The notes below the pieces were generated by a model, which was given only the letters and a program-made list of their open reading frames with translations, searched no databases and was not told where the DNA came from. A stretch of DNA of 64,000 nucleotides from a bacterium. GTDB lineage: Bacteria > Acidobacteriota > Thermoanaerobaculia > Multivoradales > J023. Below are positions 55,084 to 63,477 of the stretch, piece by piece. Numbering within the stretch: position 1 is the first letter of the stretch; each line of letters begins with the position of its first letter. Position numbers and translations under genes: made by a program. The stretch covers positions 51,943 to 115,942 of the forward strand of contig JAAELT010000473.1 of NCBI GenBank assembly GCA_024226315.1, given 5' to 3'.

Positions 55084-55713
55084 ATGGACTCTACGTACTT
55101 CAAGTCTGAGATCCCGACCGGGCGTTGCGGCGAGTGGCTGTTGGAATGCTTCGAGGTCCGTGAGGCACCCGTTTCCGGCCCACGCTCGCCAGACGCCCCG
55201 GCCTGCTCGCGGCCACGCCCGGGCAGCTACAGCCGGCTGAAGCGCGGCGACACGGTGTTCATGACCGATCTCTATGACGAGTGGTACACGCAGAAGATCG
55301 CCATCGACCAGGCATGCCGGCGCGGCGGCCATGTGCTGATCAGCGGCCTGGGCCTGGGGATGATCGTCGAGTCGATCTTGCGAGCCCCAAGCTCCACCGT
55401 CGAGCGGATCACCGTTCTGGAGCTGTCACCGGAGGTGATCGAGCTGGTGGCGCCGCACGTCCTGGCGCGCTACCCGGGGCGCCTCGAGATCCTCGAAGCC
55501 GACGTCTTTGCCTGGCAGCCACCGGAGGGCGCACGCTACACGGTGGTGTGGCACGACATCTGGCCCAACCCGCAAGCACCGGAAGCGCTCACCGACATGG
55601 AGGTGCTGGAGGAGCGTTACCGGCCGGTTTGCGAGTGGCACGGCTGTTGGCCGCGGGAGTGGCGCTGGATCCACGAGCAACTGCCCTGGGACCGCGACGG
55701 CGCCGCGCCCTGA
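55084..55713 (+). CDS. Spermidine-synthase-like SAM-binding protein
   Basis: A class I SAM-dependent methyltransferase/spermidine synthase fold. The glycine-rich nucleotide loop is VLISGLGLGMIVESIL, the acidic residue after strand 2 is in VLELSPEVIELV and the strand-4 motif is VVWHDIWPN. The 209 residues lack the full polyamine-binding region, so a spermidine synthase function is doubtful. No clear Shine-Dalgarno precedes the ATG. It lies between the collar-protein triplet and an opposing radical SAM gene. Confidence 0.7.
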   Translation: MDSTYFKSEIPTGRCGEWLLECFEVREAPVSGPRSPDAPACSRPRPGSYSRLKRGDTVFMTDLYDEWYTQKIAIDQACRRGGHVLISGLGLGMIVESILRAPSSTVERITVLELSPEVIELVAPHVLARYPGRLEILEADVFAWQPPEGARYTVVWHDIWPNPQAPEALTDMEVLEERYRPVCEWHGCWPREWRWIHEQLPWDRDGAAP

Positions 55714-55731
55714 GGGCGAGCGAAGCCCTTC

Positions 55732-57180
55732 TCAGGCAACGGTCAGGACCGGATCCGCGGGCCACTGGCCGGCACGGGTCAAGGTCTCGCGAAAGGCCGC
55801 AGGTGATTCGTAGCCACCCTCGACGTAGCGCAGGATCAAGTTCGAGACCCCACCCGCAGCCTGTGCCAGCCGGCGCGTCGTGCGCGATGGCAGGGCTCCC
55901 AGCACCTCGTTGTACGCGTACTGGAACTCTTCGCATTCGACGACGTCGTCGAGAGTGAACGTGGCGCTCGACAGCATCTCGTATGGTGGGATCTCACTGA
56001 ACACCAGGGCGTGCTCCTCGGCGTCGTCCATCATCGGCGAGCCCGGCAAACCGAGCAGCCGGTAGATCATCAGGTTCTCGACCTCGAGCGTGTAGAGGTA
56101 GTCGACGGTGGCGAAGAAATCTTCCTTGCTGGTCTTCGGCAGACCGTAGATCAGATCGACGTAGTAGTTGATGCCGTGCTCGCGCAAGAGGCGGATGGCG
56201 CGCTCGAAACGCGGCAGGTTCTTGGGCCGTTTGACGGCCTTCAGGCCTTCAGCGGAGAGGGTCTGGAAGCCGATCCCGATGCAGCTGACGCGCGCCCGTG
56301 AGATCAGGTCCACCATCTCCTCGTCCAGGGAGTCGGGGTAGGCCTCGAAAGTCAGGGTGCCGCTGTATTCGTGCCGCACCAGGTCGCGGAGGATCCGCTT
56401 GGCTCGTTTGACGTAGGTGGTGAAGGTCGGGTCGATGAGCTCCACCGCCTGGCCGGTGCGCAGCAACCCCACCAGCTCTTCGACCACCAGTTCCGGGTCT
56501 TTGGCGTTCATCGGCGTCTTGCCGTACATGCAATAGGAGCAGGCGTACGGGCAACCGCGCAGCGTCTCGTACAGCAGGTAGGGCCAGCCCCAGCGCCCCA
56601 TCTCGGAGCGCGCGGGGGGCGGATCCCAGACTTCGACCAGCCGCGACATGTCGAGGAGCTCGTCGCTGGCGGCATTCCGCGCGATGAGGTCGCCGTCGCG
56701 GTAGCGGAGCTGCGGGATGTCCGCCAGCGCCGGGGAACCCGTGAGCAGCGATCGGAGCAGGCCCAGGACCGGTATCTCGCCGTCTCCCTCGACCACGACG
56801 TCCACCTGGGGATGGCGCTCGAGCAGCTCCGTCGCCCGCGGACCGGCGTCCGGGCCGCCGAACACGGTCAGGGTCTCGGGCAGGACCTGCTTGATCAAGT
56901 GGGCGACGTGCAGGGACGTCTCGGTGCTCCACAGGTAGCAGGAGAACCCGATCAGGGCCGGCCTGATCCGCAGCAGGTCGCGCACCGTCTCGTCGAACTG
57001 GCTGACGAACGACCAGCGCAGCGCCGACTGCGGCCGGGCGGTGCGAAAATCCGTCAGGTCGTAGTCGAAGATGTGGAGCTCGACTTCCTCGCGCACGTCG
57101 TCGTGGGCGAGGCAGAAGCGGCGGATGTTCCGCGACGCCAGGGACGGGCAGTTACCGATCGAGATCAGGGCCGCTTGCAT
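55732..57180 (-). CDS. B12-binding-domain radical SAM protein
   Basis: A cobalamin-type radical SAM enzyme. The B12-binding-like domain (1-145) has IGFSCYLWSTETS and VFGGPDAGPRA. The radical SAM core (about 195-400) has CPYACSYC (C210, C214, C217), the CxxxCxxC ligands of the 4Fe-4S cluster. A C-terminal helical region (about 400-482) follows. The length of 482 residues is normal for this group, whose members modify peptides, lipids or small molecules. The substrate is unknown. It is transcribed toward the SAM-binding gene, with 18 bases between the stops. Confidence 0.87.
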   Translation of the reverse strand: MQAALISIGNCPSLASRNIRRFCLAHDDVREEVELHIFDYDLTDFRTARPQSALRWSFVSQFDETVRDLLRIRPALIGFSCYLWSTETSLHVAHLIKQVLPETLTVFGGPDAGPRATELLERHPQVDVVVEGDGEIPVLGLLRSLLTGSPALADIPQLRYRDGDLIARNAASDELLDMSRLVEVWDPPPARSEMGRWGWPYLLYETLRGCPYACSYCMYGKTPMNAKDPELVVEELVGLLRTGQAVELIDPTFTTYVKRAKRILRDLVRHEYSGTLTFEAYPDSLDEEMVDLISRARVSCIGIGFQTLSAEGLKAVKRPKNLPRFERAIRLLREHGINYYVDLIYGLPKTSKEDFFATVDYLYTLEVENLMIYRLLGLPGSPMMDDAEEHALVFSEIPPYEMLSSATFTLDDVVECEEFQYAYNEVLGALPSRTTRRLAQAAGGVSNLILRYVEGGYESPAAFRETLTRAGQWPADPVLTVA

Positions 57181-57260
57181 GGATCCGGTTCCTCCGGAGG
57201 CACGGCGAGTATATAGCGCGTCAAAGGGCCAGCCGGTCGGTCTGATAGAGTCCTCGCTTC

Positions 57261-57947
57261 ATGACCAAGACAATCTCACTGCCGCCGGCCATCAGCCTGG
57301 CGGGCCTGCTGCTCGCCGCCGCCGCGGCCGGCGCCCAGTCCCTCAACATCGACGTCGGCGAGTCGGGCTCCGGCCCGCCGTCGACCTATGCCGCTGCCGG
57401 CCGGAGCGGAGTCTGGAACTCGATGGTCGCGGCTCACGGCACCACCGAAGGCGGCCTGGTGGACCTCCAGGGCAACGCCACCCCGGTCACCCTGCGGCAG
57501 ATCGGTGGCTTGGAGCTGCTGAGCGAGAACGATCCGGCCGTCAGCGGCGCCGACGCGCTGCTGATGGACGACTTCCTGGTCACCTACGACGCCGGCCTCG
57601 AATCGTGCATCTTCCTCGACCACCTCGAGCCCGGTGCCTACGAGGTGCTGGTCTACGCCCGCATGCCCGACTCGGCGGTCGACAGCTACTCCGACGTCGA
57701 CCAGGAGGAGGGCAATCCGCATTCCACGGTGGGCGGCGTCTGGCCCGGGCAACACCAGGAGCTGGTGTCCTACTCCCGGCACCTGGCGATGGTCACCGCC
57801 AACGGCGAGCTCAACCTGCACTCCGGCATCGTCCCGGCCGCCAACCAGGCCCTGGGCGCGGCGCTCAACGCCCTCCAGGTGCTCCGTCTCGACGACGCCG
57901 TGTTCGCCGACGGCTTCGAATCGAGCGATCTTGCGGCCTGGAACTAG
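57261..57947 (+). CDS. Secreted protein with FADGFES tail
   Basis: Signal peptide (1-28), then about 185 residues of mixed beta character with Gly/Ser/Ala richness and no recognised domain. A region with FLDHLEPGAYEVLVYARMPDS (about 113-133) suggests a carbohydrate-binding-like beta sandwich. It ends exactly with VFADGFESSDLAAWN (214-228), the same tail as in the Asp-box protein at 43805-45778. Function unknown; the tail is likely a processing or sorting signal. It is divergent from the radical SAM gene. Confidence 0.75.
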   Translation: MTKTISLPPAISLAGLLLAAAAAGAQSLNIDVGESGSGPPSTYAAAGRSGVWNSMVAAHGTTEGGLVDLQGNATPVTLRQIGGLELLSENDPAVSGADALLMDDFLVTYDAGLESCIFLDHLEPGAYEVLVYARMPDSAVDSYSDVDQEEGNPHSTVGGVWPGQHQELVSYSRHLAMVTANGELNLHSGIVPAANQALGAALNALQVLRLDDAVFADGFESSDLAAWN

Positions 57948-58101
57948 GCCGCCCTGGAGGCCCGGCCGCGGTCGGCGGGTGTCCGCGAATCGGCGTCTCG
58001 CGCGACCGTGGCGACGGCCGTAGATCGGAATTCCTCGATATGGCGAAGATTCGATAGAATCTGGCCGTCCGGTCATCCGAACAATCTGACGACCCACGCC
58101 G

Positions 58102-60789
58102 ATGTCCACCCAGCACGACGTCTCGGATCTCCCCATCCTCCGCACCAAGCTGTACCGCCCGCCGGTGGCGGCGGACCTGGTGCCCCGGGATCGCCTGGTG
58201 GCCCGGCTGGAGGAGGGGAGCGCCCGGCCGCTGACGCTGGTCTCGGCGCCGGCCGGGTACGGCAAGAGCACGCTGGTCAGCCATTGGCTCGCCACTTCCG
58301 AGACGCCGAGCGCCTGGATCTCGCTCGACGCCACCGAGAACGAGACGCGGGCCTTCCTGGAGTACTTCATCGCCGCGGTACGCGGTCTCTTCCCCGAAGC
58401 TTGCGCGGACCTGCGGGCGCTGCTCGGGGCCGGGGACTTGCCCGCCCCGGCCGCGGTCGCGGGCCGGCTGGTCAACGACCTCGATCGGGTCGCGACAGAC
58501 GCCATCGCCGGCCGCTTCGTGCTCGCCCTGGACGACTACCACACGGTCACCGACCTGGGCGTCCAGGAGATCGTCGACTTCGTGATCAACCAGGCGCCAC
58601 GCTCGTTGCACCTGGTGATCGTGGCACGCCGCGATCCGCTGCTGTCGCTCGTCCGTTTTCGTGCGCGGCAGCTGATGACCGAGATTCGCCTGCCGGACCT
58701 TCGGTTCACGGCCGCGGAGTCGGCCGCGCTCTTCGCCGCGGCTCGCGGTGAGACGCCGGAGGAGGCGGACATCGAGCGTCTTCACCTGGCCACCGAGGGT
58801 TGGCCGGTGGCGGTGCGTCTGGCCGCCGGTGCGCTCGACCGCCATACAGAGCTCGACGGGTTGGTGGCGGGCGTCCGCGGCGACCTCCGGCATACCCAGG
58901 AGTTCCTCCTCGTCGAGATCCTCCGGCACCAGCCGCCGCCGATGCGTGACTGGCTGCGCAGGACGGCGATCCTCGATCGCTTCTGCGCTCCGCTGGTTGA
59001 GGCGGTGTGCGCCGACCCGACCGAGGGCGATCTCAACGGCGAGAGCTTCCTCGACCGCCTTGAGCACAGCGGGCTGCCGACCGTGACCCTCGACGAGGGC
59101 GGCGATTGGCACCGCTACCATCACCTGGTCGGGGACCTGCTGCGGCACGAGCTCGAAAGAGGCCTCGACGCCAACGCCCTCGCCGATCTCTCCACCCGAG
59201 CGGCGGAGTGGTTCGAGGGTGCCGGCCTGCTGGAAGAGGCGCTGAGACACCTGGTGGCGGCCGGCGAGGACCAGGCGGCGGCGGCGCTGATGCTCCGCCA
59301 TCGGGGAGCGCTGCTGGACGGCGAGCGTTGGCACCGGCTCGATCGCCTGCTCTCCCTGCTGCCGCGAGCGGTGGCCGATGACGATCCCGAGCTCCTGCTG
59401 CTCGCGGCCTGGTCCCTCGAGCACCGCGGGCGCTACGGCGATTTCATCCGCCTGGCCGAGCGCGTCGGGCAGCTCCTGCCGGCGATAGCCGACCAGGACC
59501 GGCGCGACCGCCTGTCCGCCGAGATCGAGGTGATGGAGGCGGGGCGTGACTATCAGGCCGGGGACTTCGAATCGGCGCTCACCAAATCCCGCCGCGCCCT
59601 GGAACGGATCTCGTGGGAGTCCGAGTGGGTCTGGGCCTACGCCACCAAGGTCCTGGCCGTGACCCTGCAGATGGTCGGCGACGCTGCCGGCGCCTTCGCG
59701 ACCATCGACGATGCGCTCGAATCCGGCCAGCCGGTGAGCGAAATGGTGCGCGGACACCTGCTGACCTCACGGTGCTTTCTCCACTGGATCGCGGCAGACC
59801 GTGCCGGCCTGGAACGAACCGGGCGCGCGATCCTCGCCTGTCGCTGGCAGCGCGAGCTGCCGGAGACCGTGGCCATGGGCAGGTATTTCCTCGGCACCGC
59901 GCTCTATCAGGCCGGTAACCTGGGGAAGGCGGCCTCGTTCCTCGAGCCGGTCGCCACGGATCCGGCTTCACCCAACATCGCCAACCAGCTGCGCGCGGTC
60001 TACGCCCTGGCGTCCGTCCGTTTCGCCGGCGGCGAGGGGGAGTCCGCTCGCCGGCTGCTCGATGCCGCCGGCGAGCGGCTGCACCAGATCGGCAACACCA
60101 CGTTCCAGCCCGAGATCGAGGCGTTCCGCGCCGAGCTCGACCTGCGGCAGGGGCGCCTCGCCGAGGCGCTGCGCTGGGCCGAGGGGTTCGAGCCGGCGTT
60201 CGCCACCGCGGGCTATTCCTTCTTCCTGCCCGAGCTGACCGCCGTCAAGGCGTGGCTCGCCGCCGGCTCGGCGGCGACGCTGGCGCGCGCCGCGGAGGGC
60301 GTCGAACGGCAGGTACGGACGCTCGAGTCGATGCACTCCACGCGCTTCCTGATCGAGGCCCTTGCATTACGGGCGCTTTGCCGGCAGGCGAGCGGCGCAC
60401 GCGAGGCGGCGCACGCCGACCTCGGCCGCGCCCTGGAGCTTGCCCAGCCCGGCGGCTACGTCCGGCTGTTCGTCGACCTCGGGGCCTGCATCGCGCCGCT
60501 GCTCCACGCGGTCGAGGTGGATCCGGAGAAGGCGCGCTACGTGGGCCGGATCCTGGCGGCGTTCCTGGAAGCGTCCGCCGCGCCGCCGCTGATCGAGCCC
60601 CTGACCGCCCGCGAGATCGAGATCCTCGAGCTGGTCGCCCACCGGCTCAGCAACCGCGAGATCGGCGCCCGTCTGCACATCGCCCCCGGCACCGTCAAGC
60701 GGCACACCCACGGCATCTACGGCAAGCTCGGCGTCCACGACCGCTGGAGCGCGGTGGACAAGGCCCGCGGTCTGGGTGTGCTCGCCTGA
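58102..60789 (+). CDS. MalT-like (LAL) ATP-binding LuxR-family regulator
   Basis: An 895-residue LAL-type transcriptional activator. The N-terminal STAND ATPase (about 1-350) has Walker A APAGYGKST (49-57) and Walker B VLALDDYH (about 139-146). Helical TPR-like repeats fill about 350-825. A C-terminal LuxR helix-turn-helix (about 830-890) has LTAREIEILELVAHRLSNRE and IAPGTVKRHTHGIYGKLG. It probably activates nearby genes in response to a small ligand. It precedes the SNF remnant and the hairpin region, whose inverted repeats could be its targets (inference). Confidence 0.9.
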   Translation: MSTQHDVSDLPILRTKLYRPPVAADLVPRDRLVARLEEGSARPLTLVSAPAGYGKSTLVSHWLATSETPSAWISLDATENETRAFLEYFIAAVRGLFPEACADLRALLGAGDLPAPAAVAGRLVNDLDRVATDAIAGRFVLALDDYHTVTDLGVQEIVDFVINQAPRSLHLVIVARRDPLLSLVRFRARQLMTEIRLPDLRFTAAESAALFAAARGETPEEADIERLHLATEGWPVAVRLAAGALDRHTELDGLVAGVRGDLRHTQEFLLVEILRHQPPPMRDWLRRTAILDRFCAPLVEAVCADPTEGDLNGESFLDRLEHSGLPTVTLDEGGDWHRYHHLVGDLLRHELERGLDANALADLSTRAAEWFEGAGLLEEALRHLVAAGEDQAAAALMLRHRGALLDGERWHRLDRLLSLLPRAVADDDPELLLLAAWSLEHRGRYGDFIRLAERVGQLLPAIADQDRRDRLSAEIEVMEAGRDYQAGDFESALTKSRRALERISWESEWVWAYATKVLAVTLQMVGDAAGAFATIDDALESGQPVSEMVRGHLLTSRCFLHWIAADRAGLERTGRAILACRWQRELPETVAMGRYFLGTALYQAGNLGKAASFLEPVATDPASPNIANQLRAVYALASVRFAGGEGESARRLLDAAGERLHQIGNTTFQPEIEAFRAELDLRQGRLAEALRWAEGFEPAFATAGYSFFLPELTAVKAWLAAGSAATLARAAEGVERQVRTLESMHSTRFLIEALALRALCRQASGAREAAHADLGRALELAQPGGYVRLFVDLGACIAPLLHAVEVDPEKARYVGRILAAFLEASAAPPLIEPLTAREIEILELVAHRLSNREIGARLHIAPGTVKRHTHGIYGKLGVHDRWSAVDKARGLGVLA

Positions 60790-60799
60790 GCGATCCCGC

Positions 60800-61240
60800 T
60801 CACCACAGGTTCGAGATCAGGATCGCTGCCAGGGCGAGGGGTACCACGATGCGCAGGGTCCACAACCAGCCGAGGTAGGCGAGGGGGCGCTTCATCCCCA
60901 GCTCGCTCTCCGAGGTGGCGGGGGAGACCCGCCAGGCCACGAACAGTGCCAGCAGCAGGGCGCCCAGCGGCACGCTGACCGAGAGAGTCAGGAAATCGAG
61001 CAGCTCGAATACGGTCCTGCCGGCACGGCGGCCGACCATCAGCTCGGCGATCAGGATCGGCACCGCCACCACAGCCACGGCCAGCAGGTAGAGCAGCACG
61101 AAGGCGCCGCCGCCGTGGTCGCCGGCCAGGTAGGGGAACCGCCAGACGTTCCCCGGCCCGACCGCGAGGCCGATCGCGGCTGGCAGGAAGTAGAGCTTCG
61201 AGCTCCACCTCCGGTCTGTGGAAATCGGATCCGTTGGCAT
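60800..61240 (-). CDS. Internally deleted SNF (neurotransmitter:sodium symporter family) transporter
   Basis: A 146-residue ORF joining the two ends of an SNF transporter. Residues 10-75 have the conserved first helices (RWSSKLYFLPAAIGLAVGPG, NVWRFPYLAGDHGGGAF). Residues 84-146 match the last helices and C-terminus (for example LGMKRPLAYLGWLW and IVVPLALAAILISNLW). About 300 internal residues (helices 3-10) are missing in frame. Transport is therefore very unlikely, since most of the pore is absent. The ATG at 61240 begins the conserved N-terminus. The deletion keeps the frame open, so the remnant may be recent or tolerated. Confidence 0.75.
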   Translation of the reverse strand: MPTDPISTDRRWSSKLYFLPAAIGLAVGPGNVWRFPYLAGDHGGGAFVLLYLLAVAVVAVPILIAELMVGRRAGRTVFELLDFLTLSVSVPLGALLLALFVAWRVSPATSESELGMKRPLAYLGWLWTLRIVVPLALAAILISNLW

Positions 61241-61256
61241 CCGGAGGTCTCGGTTC

Positions 61257-61292
61257 AGGTTGTACCCCCGATTGTACCCGGGGGTACATGCA
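61257..61292. promoter_or_regulatory. 36-bp conserved hairpin element, copy 1
   Basis: A perfect 9-base inverted repeat GTACCCCCG (61262-61270) and CGGGGGTAC (61279-61287) with an 8-base loop. The 36 bases are identical to 63411-63446. It lies between the SNF remnant (minus) and the small GPAIYR gene (plus). The palindrome in a divergent region is operator-like; an RNA hairpin is the alternative. Confidence 0.6.
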
Positions 61293-61322
61293 TGTCGGTG
61301 CATCAGTGCGCAGGATAGCGTC

Positions 61323-61574
61323 ATGCTCCCGAACGCGATGCCCGAGATGGACGGGCCGGCGATCTACCGGATCTGCGTCCGTGGGCCCTTGAGCCCCGAG
61401 TGGTCGAGCCGCCTGGGCGGCATGGAGATCACCACCACCGACGGGCCGGACAGCGCCACGCGGACGGTCCTGGTCGGCCGGCTCGCCGACCAGGCGGCGC
61501 TCGCGGGGCTGCTCAACGGCCTCTATGAGCTGCACCTGCCGGTGATCTCGGTGGAGTGCTTGGAATCGGGCTGA
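61323..61574 (+). CDS. Small conserved protein (MDGPAIYRI type)
   Basis: An 83-residue protein of a small family seen in diverse bacteria, typically starting MxGPAxYxIxVxG, here MDGPAIYRICVRG (8-20 from the ATG at 61323). It continues with WSSRLGGMEITTT and an end with VGRLADQAALAGLLNGLYELHLPV, a helix and strand that in the family may form a ferredoxin-like fold. Function unknown. The ATG at 61323 is the nearest start in frame; the ATG at 61344 (MDGP) is plausible. A decayed copy follows the second hairpin (63478-63528). Confidence 0.65.
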   Translation: MLPNAMPEMDGPAIYRICVRGPLSPEWSSRLGGMEITTTDGPDSATRTVLVGRLADQAALAGLLNGLYELHLPVISVECLESG

Positions 61575-61605
61575 CCGCCATCAACTCCCACCTCGCGAGG
61601 TTGCC

Positions 61606-62331
61606 ATGAAGAAACTGCTGATCGCTGTCGTCGTGCTAGCCGTGCTGATCGCCGTCGCCATCTCCTACGTAGGGAAGAACCTCGACGCCATCGTCGAAGG
61701 CGCGATCGAGAAGATCGGCACCAAGGCCCTGGGGGTCGAAGTCGCGGTCGGCGCCGTCGAGCTGAAGCTGGAGGAGGGCCGCGGCTCGATCCGCGGGGTC
61801 GAGGTGGCCAATCCCGCCGGCTACAGCGCGGGCAACGCGCTGTCCTTCGGCGAGCTCACCCTCGAGATCGACAAGGCATCGGGCGCCGTCGTCCTGGTGC
61901 GCGCCGCGGCGCCCGAGATCCTGGTGGAGACCAAGGGCGAGAGCAACAACATCGAGACGCTGCTCGCCGGCCTGTCGAGCGACGCGCCGCCGGCGGAGTC
62001 CGAGGTCGAGACCGAGGCCGGCGAGCCGCTCTCGCTGCGCATCGACCGCGTCGAGATCGAGGCGGCGCGCGCGGTGGTCACCGGCGACGACCGGGAGGAG
62101 CCGCTCGAGCTTACGGTCAGTGAGCTGGTGTTCACCGGCCTCGAGGGCACCGGCGAGCAGATCGCCCGGCAGGTGCTCGACCAGTGCCTGGCCCACGTCC
62201 GCGACGCGGTGAGCGCGGCGCTCCGTGCGGCGGTGGAGGAGAAGGTCGAGGAGAAGAAGGAAGAGCTGAAGGAAGGATTGAGAGACACCCTCCAGGAGAA
62301 GCTCGAAGAAAAGCTCGAGGGCGAGGACTGA
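61606..62331 (+). CDS. AsmA-like membrane-anchored protein
   Basis: One N-terminal membrane helix (about 4-22), then an AsmA/DUF748-like beta region (about 30-195) with GVEVAVGAVELKLEEG and GEEGRGS-type segments, and a strongly charged Glu/Lys coiled coil (about 195-241). In Gram-negatives AsmA-like proteins are linked to outer-membrane lipid transport. At 241 residues it is a short member. It follows the small conserved gene by 31 bases and precedes the amidohydrolase fragment by 23. Confidence 0.7.
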   Translation: MKKLLIAVVVLAVLIAVAISYVGKNLDAIVEGAIEKIGTKALGVEVAVGAVELKLEEGRGSIRGVEVANPAGYSAGNALSFGELTLEIDKASGAVVLVRAAAPEILVETKGESNNIETLLAGLSSDAPPAESEVETEAGEPLSLRIDRVEIEAARAVVTGDDREEPLELTVSELVFTGLEGTGEQIARQVLDQCLAHVRDAVSAALRAAVEEKVEEKKEELKEGLRDTLQEKLEEKLEGED

Positions 62332-62354
62332 AGACCTGAGAAGGAGAACGAACG

Positions 62355-62636
62355 ATGAAGAAGCACCGATTCCATCCGCTGCTCGCCACGCTGCTCCTGG
62401 TCCTGGCGCCCATCGCGTCCGCGCAGGAAGCCGAAGTGCCGCCGCCCCAGATTCTCTTCGAAAATGTCCGCGTATTCGACGGTACCAGCGACGAGCTCAC
62501 AAAGCCCACCAGCGTGCTGGTCGAGAACAACCTGATCAAGGCGATCGGCTCCGGTGCCGGCGCCGAGCAGATGAGCGAGGCATTGAAGCGCTCGAAGAAG
62601 CTGATCGAGGGGGACACCACTGTCCAGGGAAAGTAG
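62355..62636 (+). pseudogene. Truncated amidohydrolase N-terminus
   Basis: A 93-codon ORF with signal peptide (1-24) and the N-terminal strand pattern ILFENVRVFDGTSDEL..VLVENNLIKAIGS, closely similar to the amidohydrolase at 63570. Similarity ends near residue 68; the last 25 residues (EQMSEALKRSKKLIEGD...) are unrelated or derive from another part of the gene. The metal-binding core is absent, so it cannot be catalytic. GGAG lies before the ATG, so it may still be translated. Confidence 0.8.
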
Positions 62637-62656
62637 CGGTGTCGCAGCGTTCATGG

Positions 62657-63082
62657 TCAATCCTCCTCGTCCGTCAGGACGAGGAACTGGTCCGGCGTCA
62701 CGATCGCCACGTCTCGGAAGGGATTGAGCACCAGAAGGTCTTGGTCTCCCGTAATCAGATATCGAGCCTTGCCGTTGACGGCGAGCTCCAGGAACTTGTC
62801 GTCCTTCGGATCCCGGCACGCCTCGATGGCCAGATCGGGCTCGACCAGGGTGGTCTCGGCGATCAAGGCACGAAGGAACTCTTCGCGTTCCTCGGCCGTC
62901 AAGTAGCGTTGGAGTTTCCTGCGCTGAAGCACCTCGCTGAGCTCTTCGAGAGCCGGTACCGATACCAGCACCGTGCCGCGCCGCTGCGCTCGCCGAAGCG
63001 CTCGGGCCGGTTTTCCCTGCTTGAAGAGTAGTGCGCTGACGAGGACGTTCGTGTCGAAGGCGAACCGCGCCTCAGCTCTCAT
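62657..63082 (-). CDS. PIN-domain toxin
   Basis: A PIN-family RNase (COG1569 type), the likely toxin of a type II toxin-antitoxin pair. The first acidic residue is in FAFDTNVLVSAL, and others are in the centre (LEELSEVL) and in ACRDPKDDKFLELA and LITGDQDLL. The length of 141 residues is normal. It starts 11 bases inside the antitoxin gene, typical for this pair. Its 3' end faces the truncated amidohydrolase 20 bases away. Confidence 0.87.
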   Translation of the reverse strand: MRAEARFAFDTNVLVSALLFKQGKPARALRRAQRRGTVLVSVPALEELSEVLQRRKLQRYLTAEEREEFLRALIAETTLVEPDLAIEACRDPKDDKFLELAVNGKARYLITGDQDLLVLNPFRDVAIVTPDQFLVLTDEED

Positions 63083-63299
63083 TCAGTAGCTCGTCCAAGA
63101 TCTCGGGAGTCATGCCGCGTTCCTGAGCCTTGCGACTGATCTCACCCATGACCTTCTCCAGCGGTCGGGGCTTGCGGGCGACCTCACTGAGCTTGAGACT
63201 GAGCAGAGCGTCGAGCTTCCGGCGCTCTTCGGCTGGCGCCCCTTTGTAGGCACGGGCCGCCTCCGGACTGACTCGGATAGTGATGTTCTGGGCGCGCAT
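63072..63299 (-). CDS. Antitoxin of the PIN pair
   Basis: A 75-residue protein, probable antitoxin. The N-terminal strand NITIRVSPEAARAYKGA and the following helices fit a ribbon-helix-helix-like DNA-binding domain, and the C-terminal half (MTPEILDELLNES) would bind the toxin. It lies just upstream of and overlapping the toxin gene, so it is made first and can autoregulate the pair. The divergent region upstream (63300-63569) contains the second hairpin element. Confidence 0.8.
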   Translation of the reverse strand: MRAQNITIRVSPEAARAYKGAPAEERRKLDALLSLKLSEVARKPRPLEKVMGEISRKAQERGMTPEILDELLNES

Positions 63300-63410
63300 G
63301 ATTCGGATGGATCCTCGACCGCCCTAGAGGATACCAGGACAGAGCTGTACAAGCGAGTGGGCAGTACCGGGTTGCGACCGGACCGGGTCGGCCCGTTCAT
63401 CTCGCGGCTG

Positions 63411-63446
63411 AGGTTGTACCCCCGATTGTACCCGGGGGTACATGCA
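63411..63446. promoter_or_regulatory. 36-bp conserved hairpin element, copy 2
   Basis: Identical over 36 bases to 61257-61292, with arms 63416-63424 and 63433-63441. It lies between the antitoxin (minus) and amidohydrolase (plus) genes, followed by a decayed copy of the small gene that follows copy 1. Confidence 0.6.
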
Positions 63447-63477
63447 CATCTGGGCATCGATCTCCAGGATCGGGCCA

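Noticed and set aside
55084..55713. A complete spermidine synthase
   Set aside because: Only the SAM-binding core is recognisable and the polyamine-binding region and typical length (about 280-300 residues) are missing.
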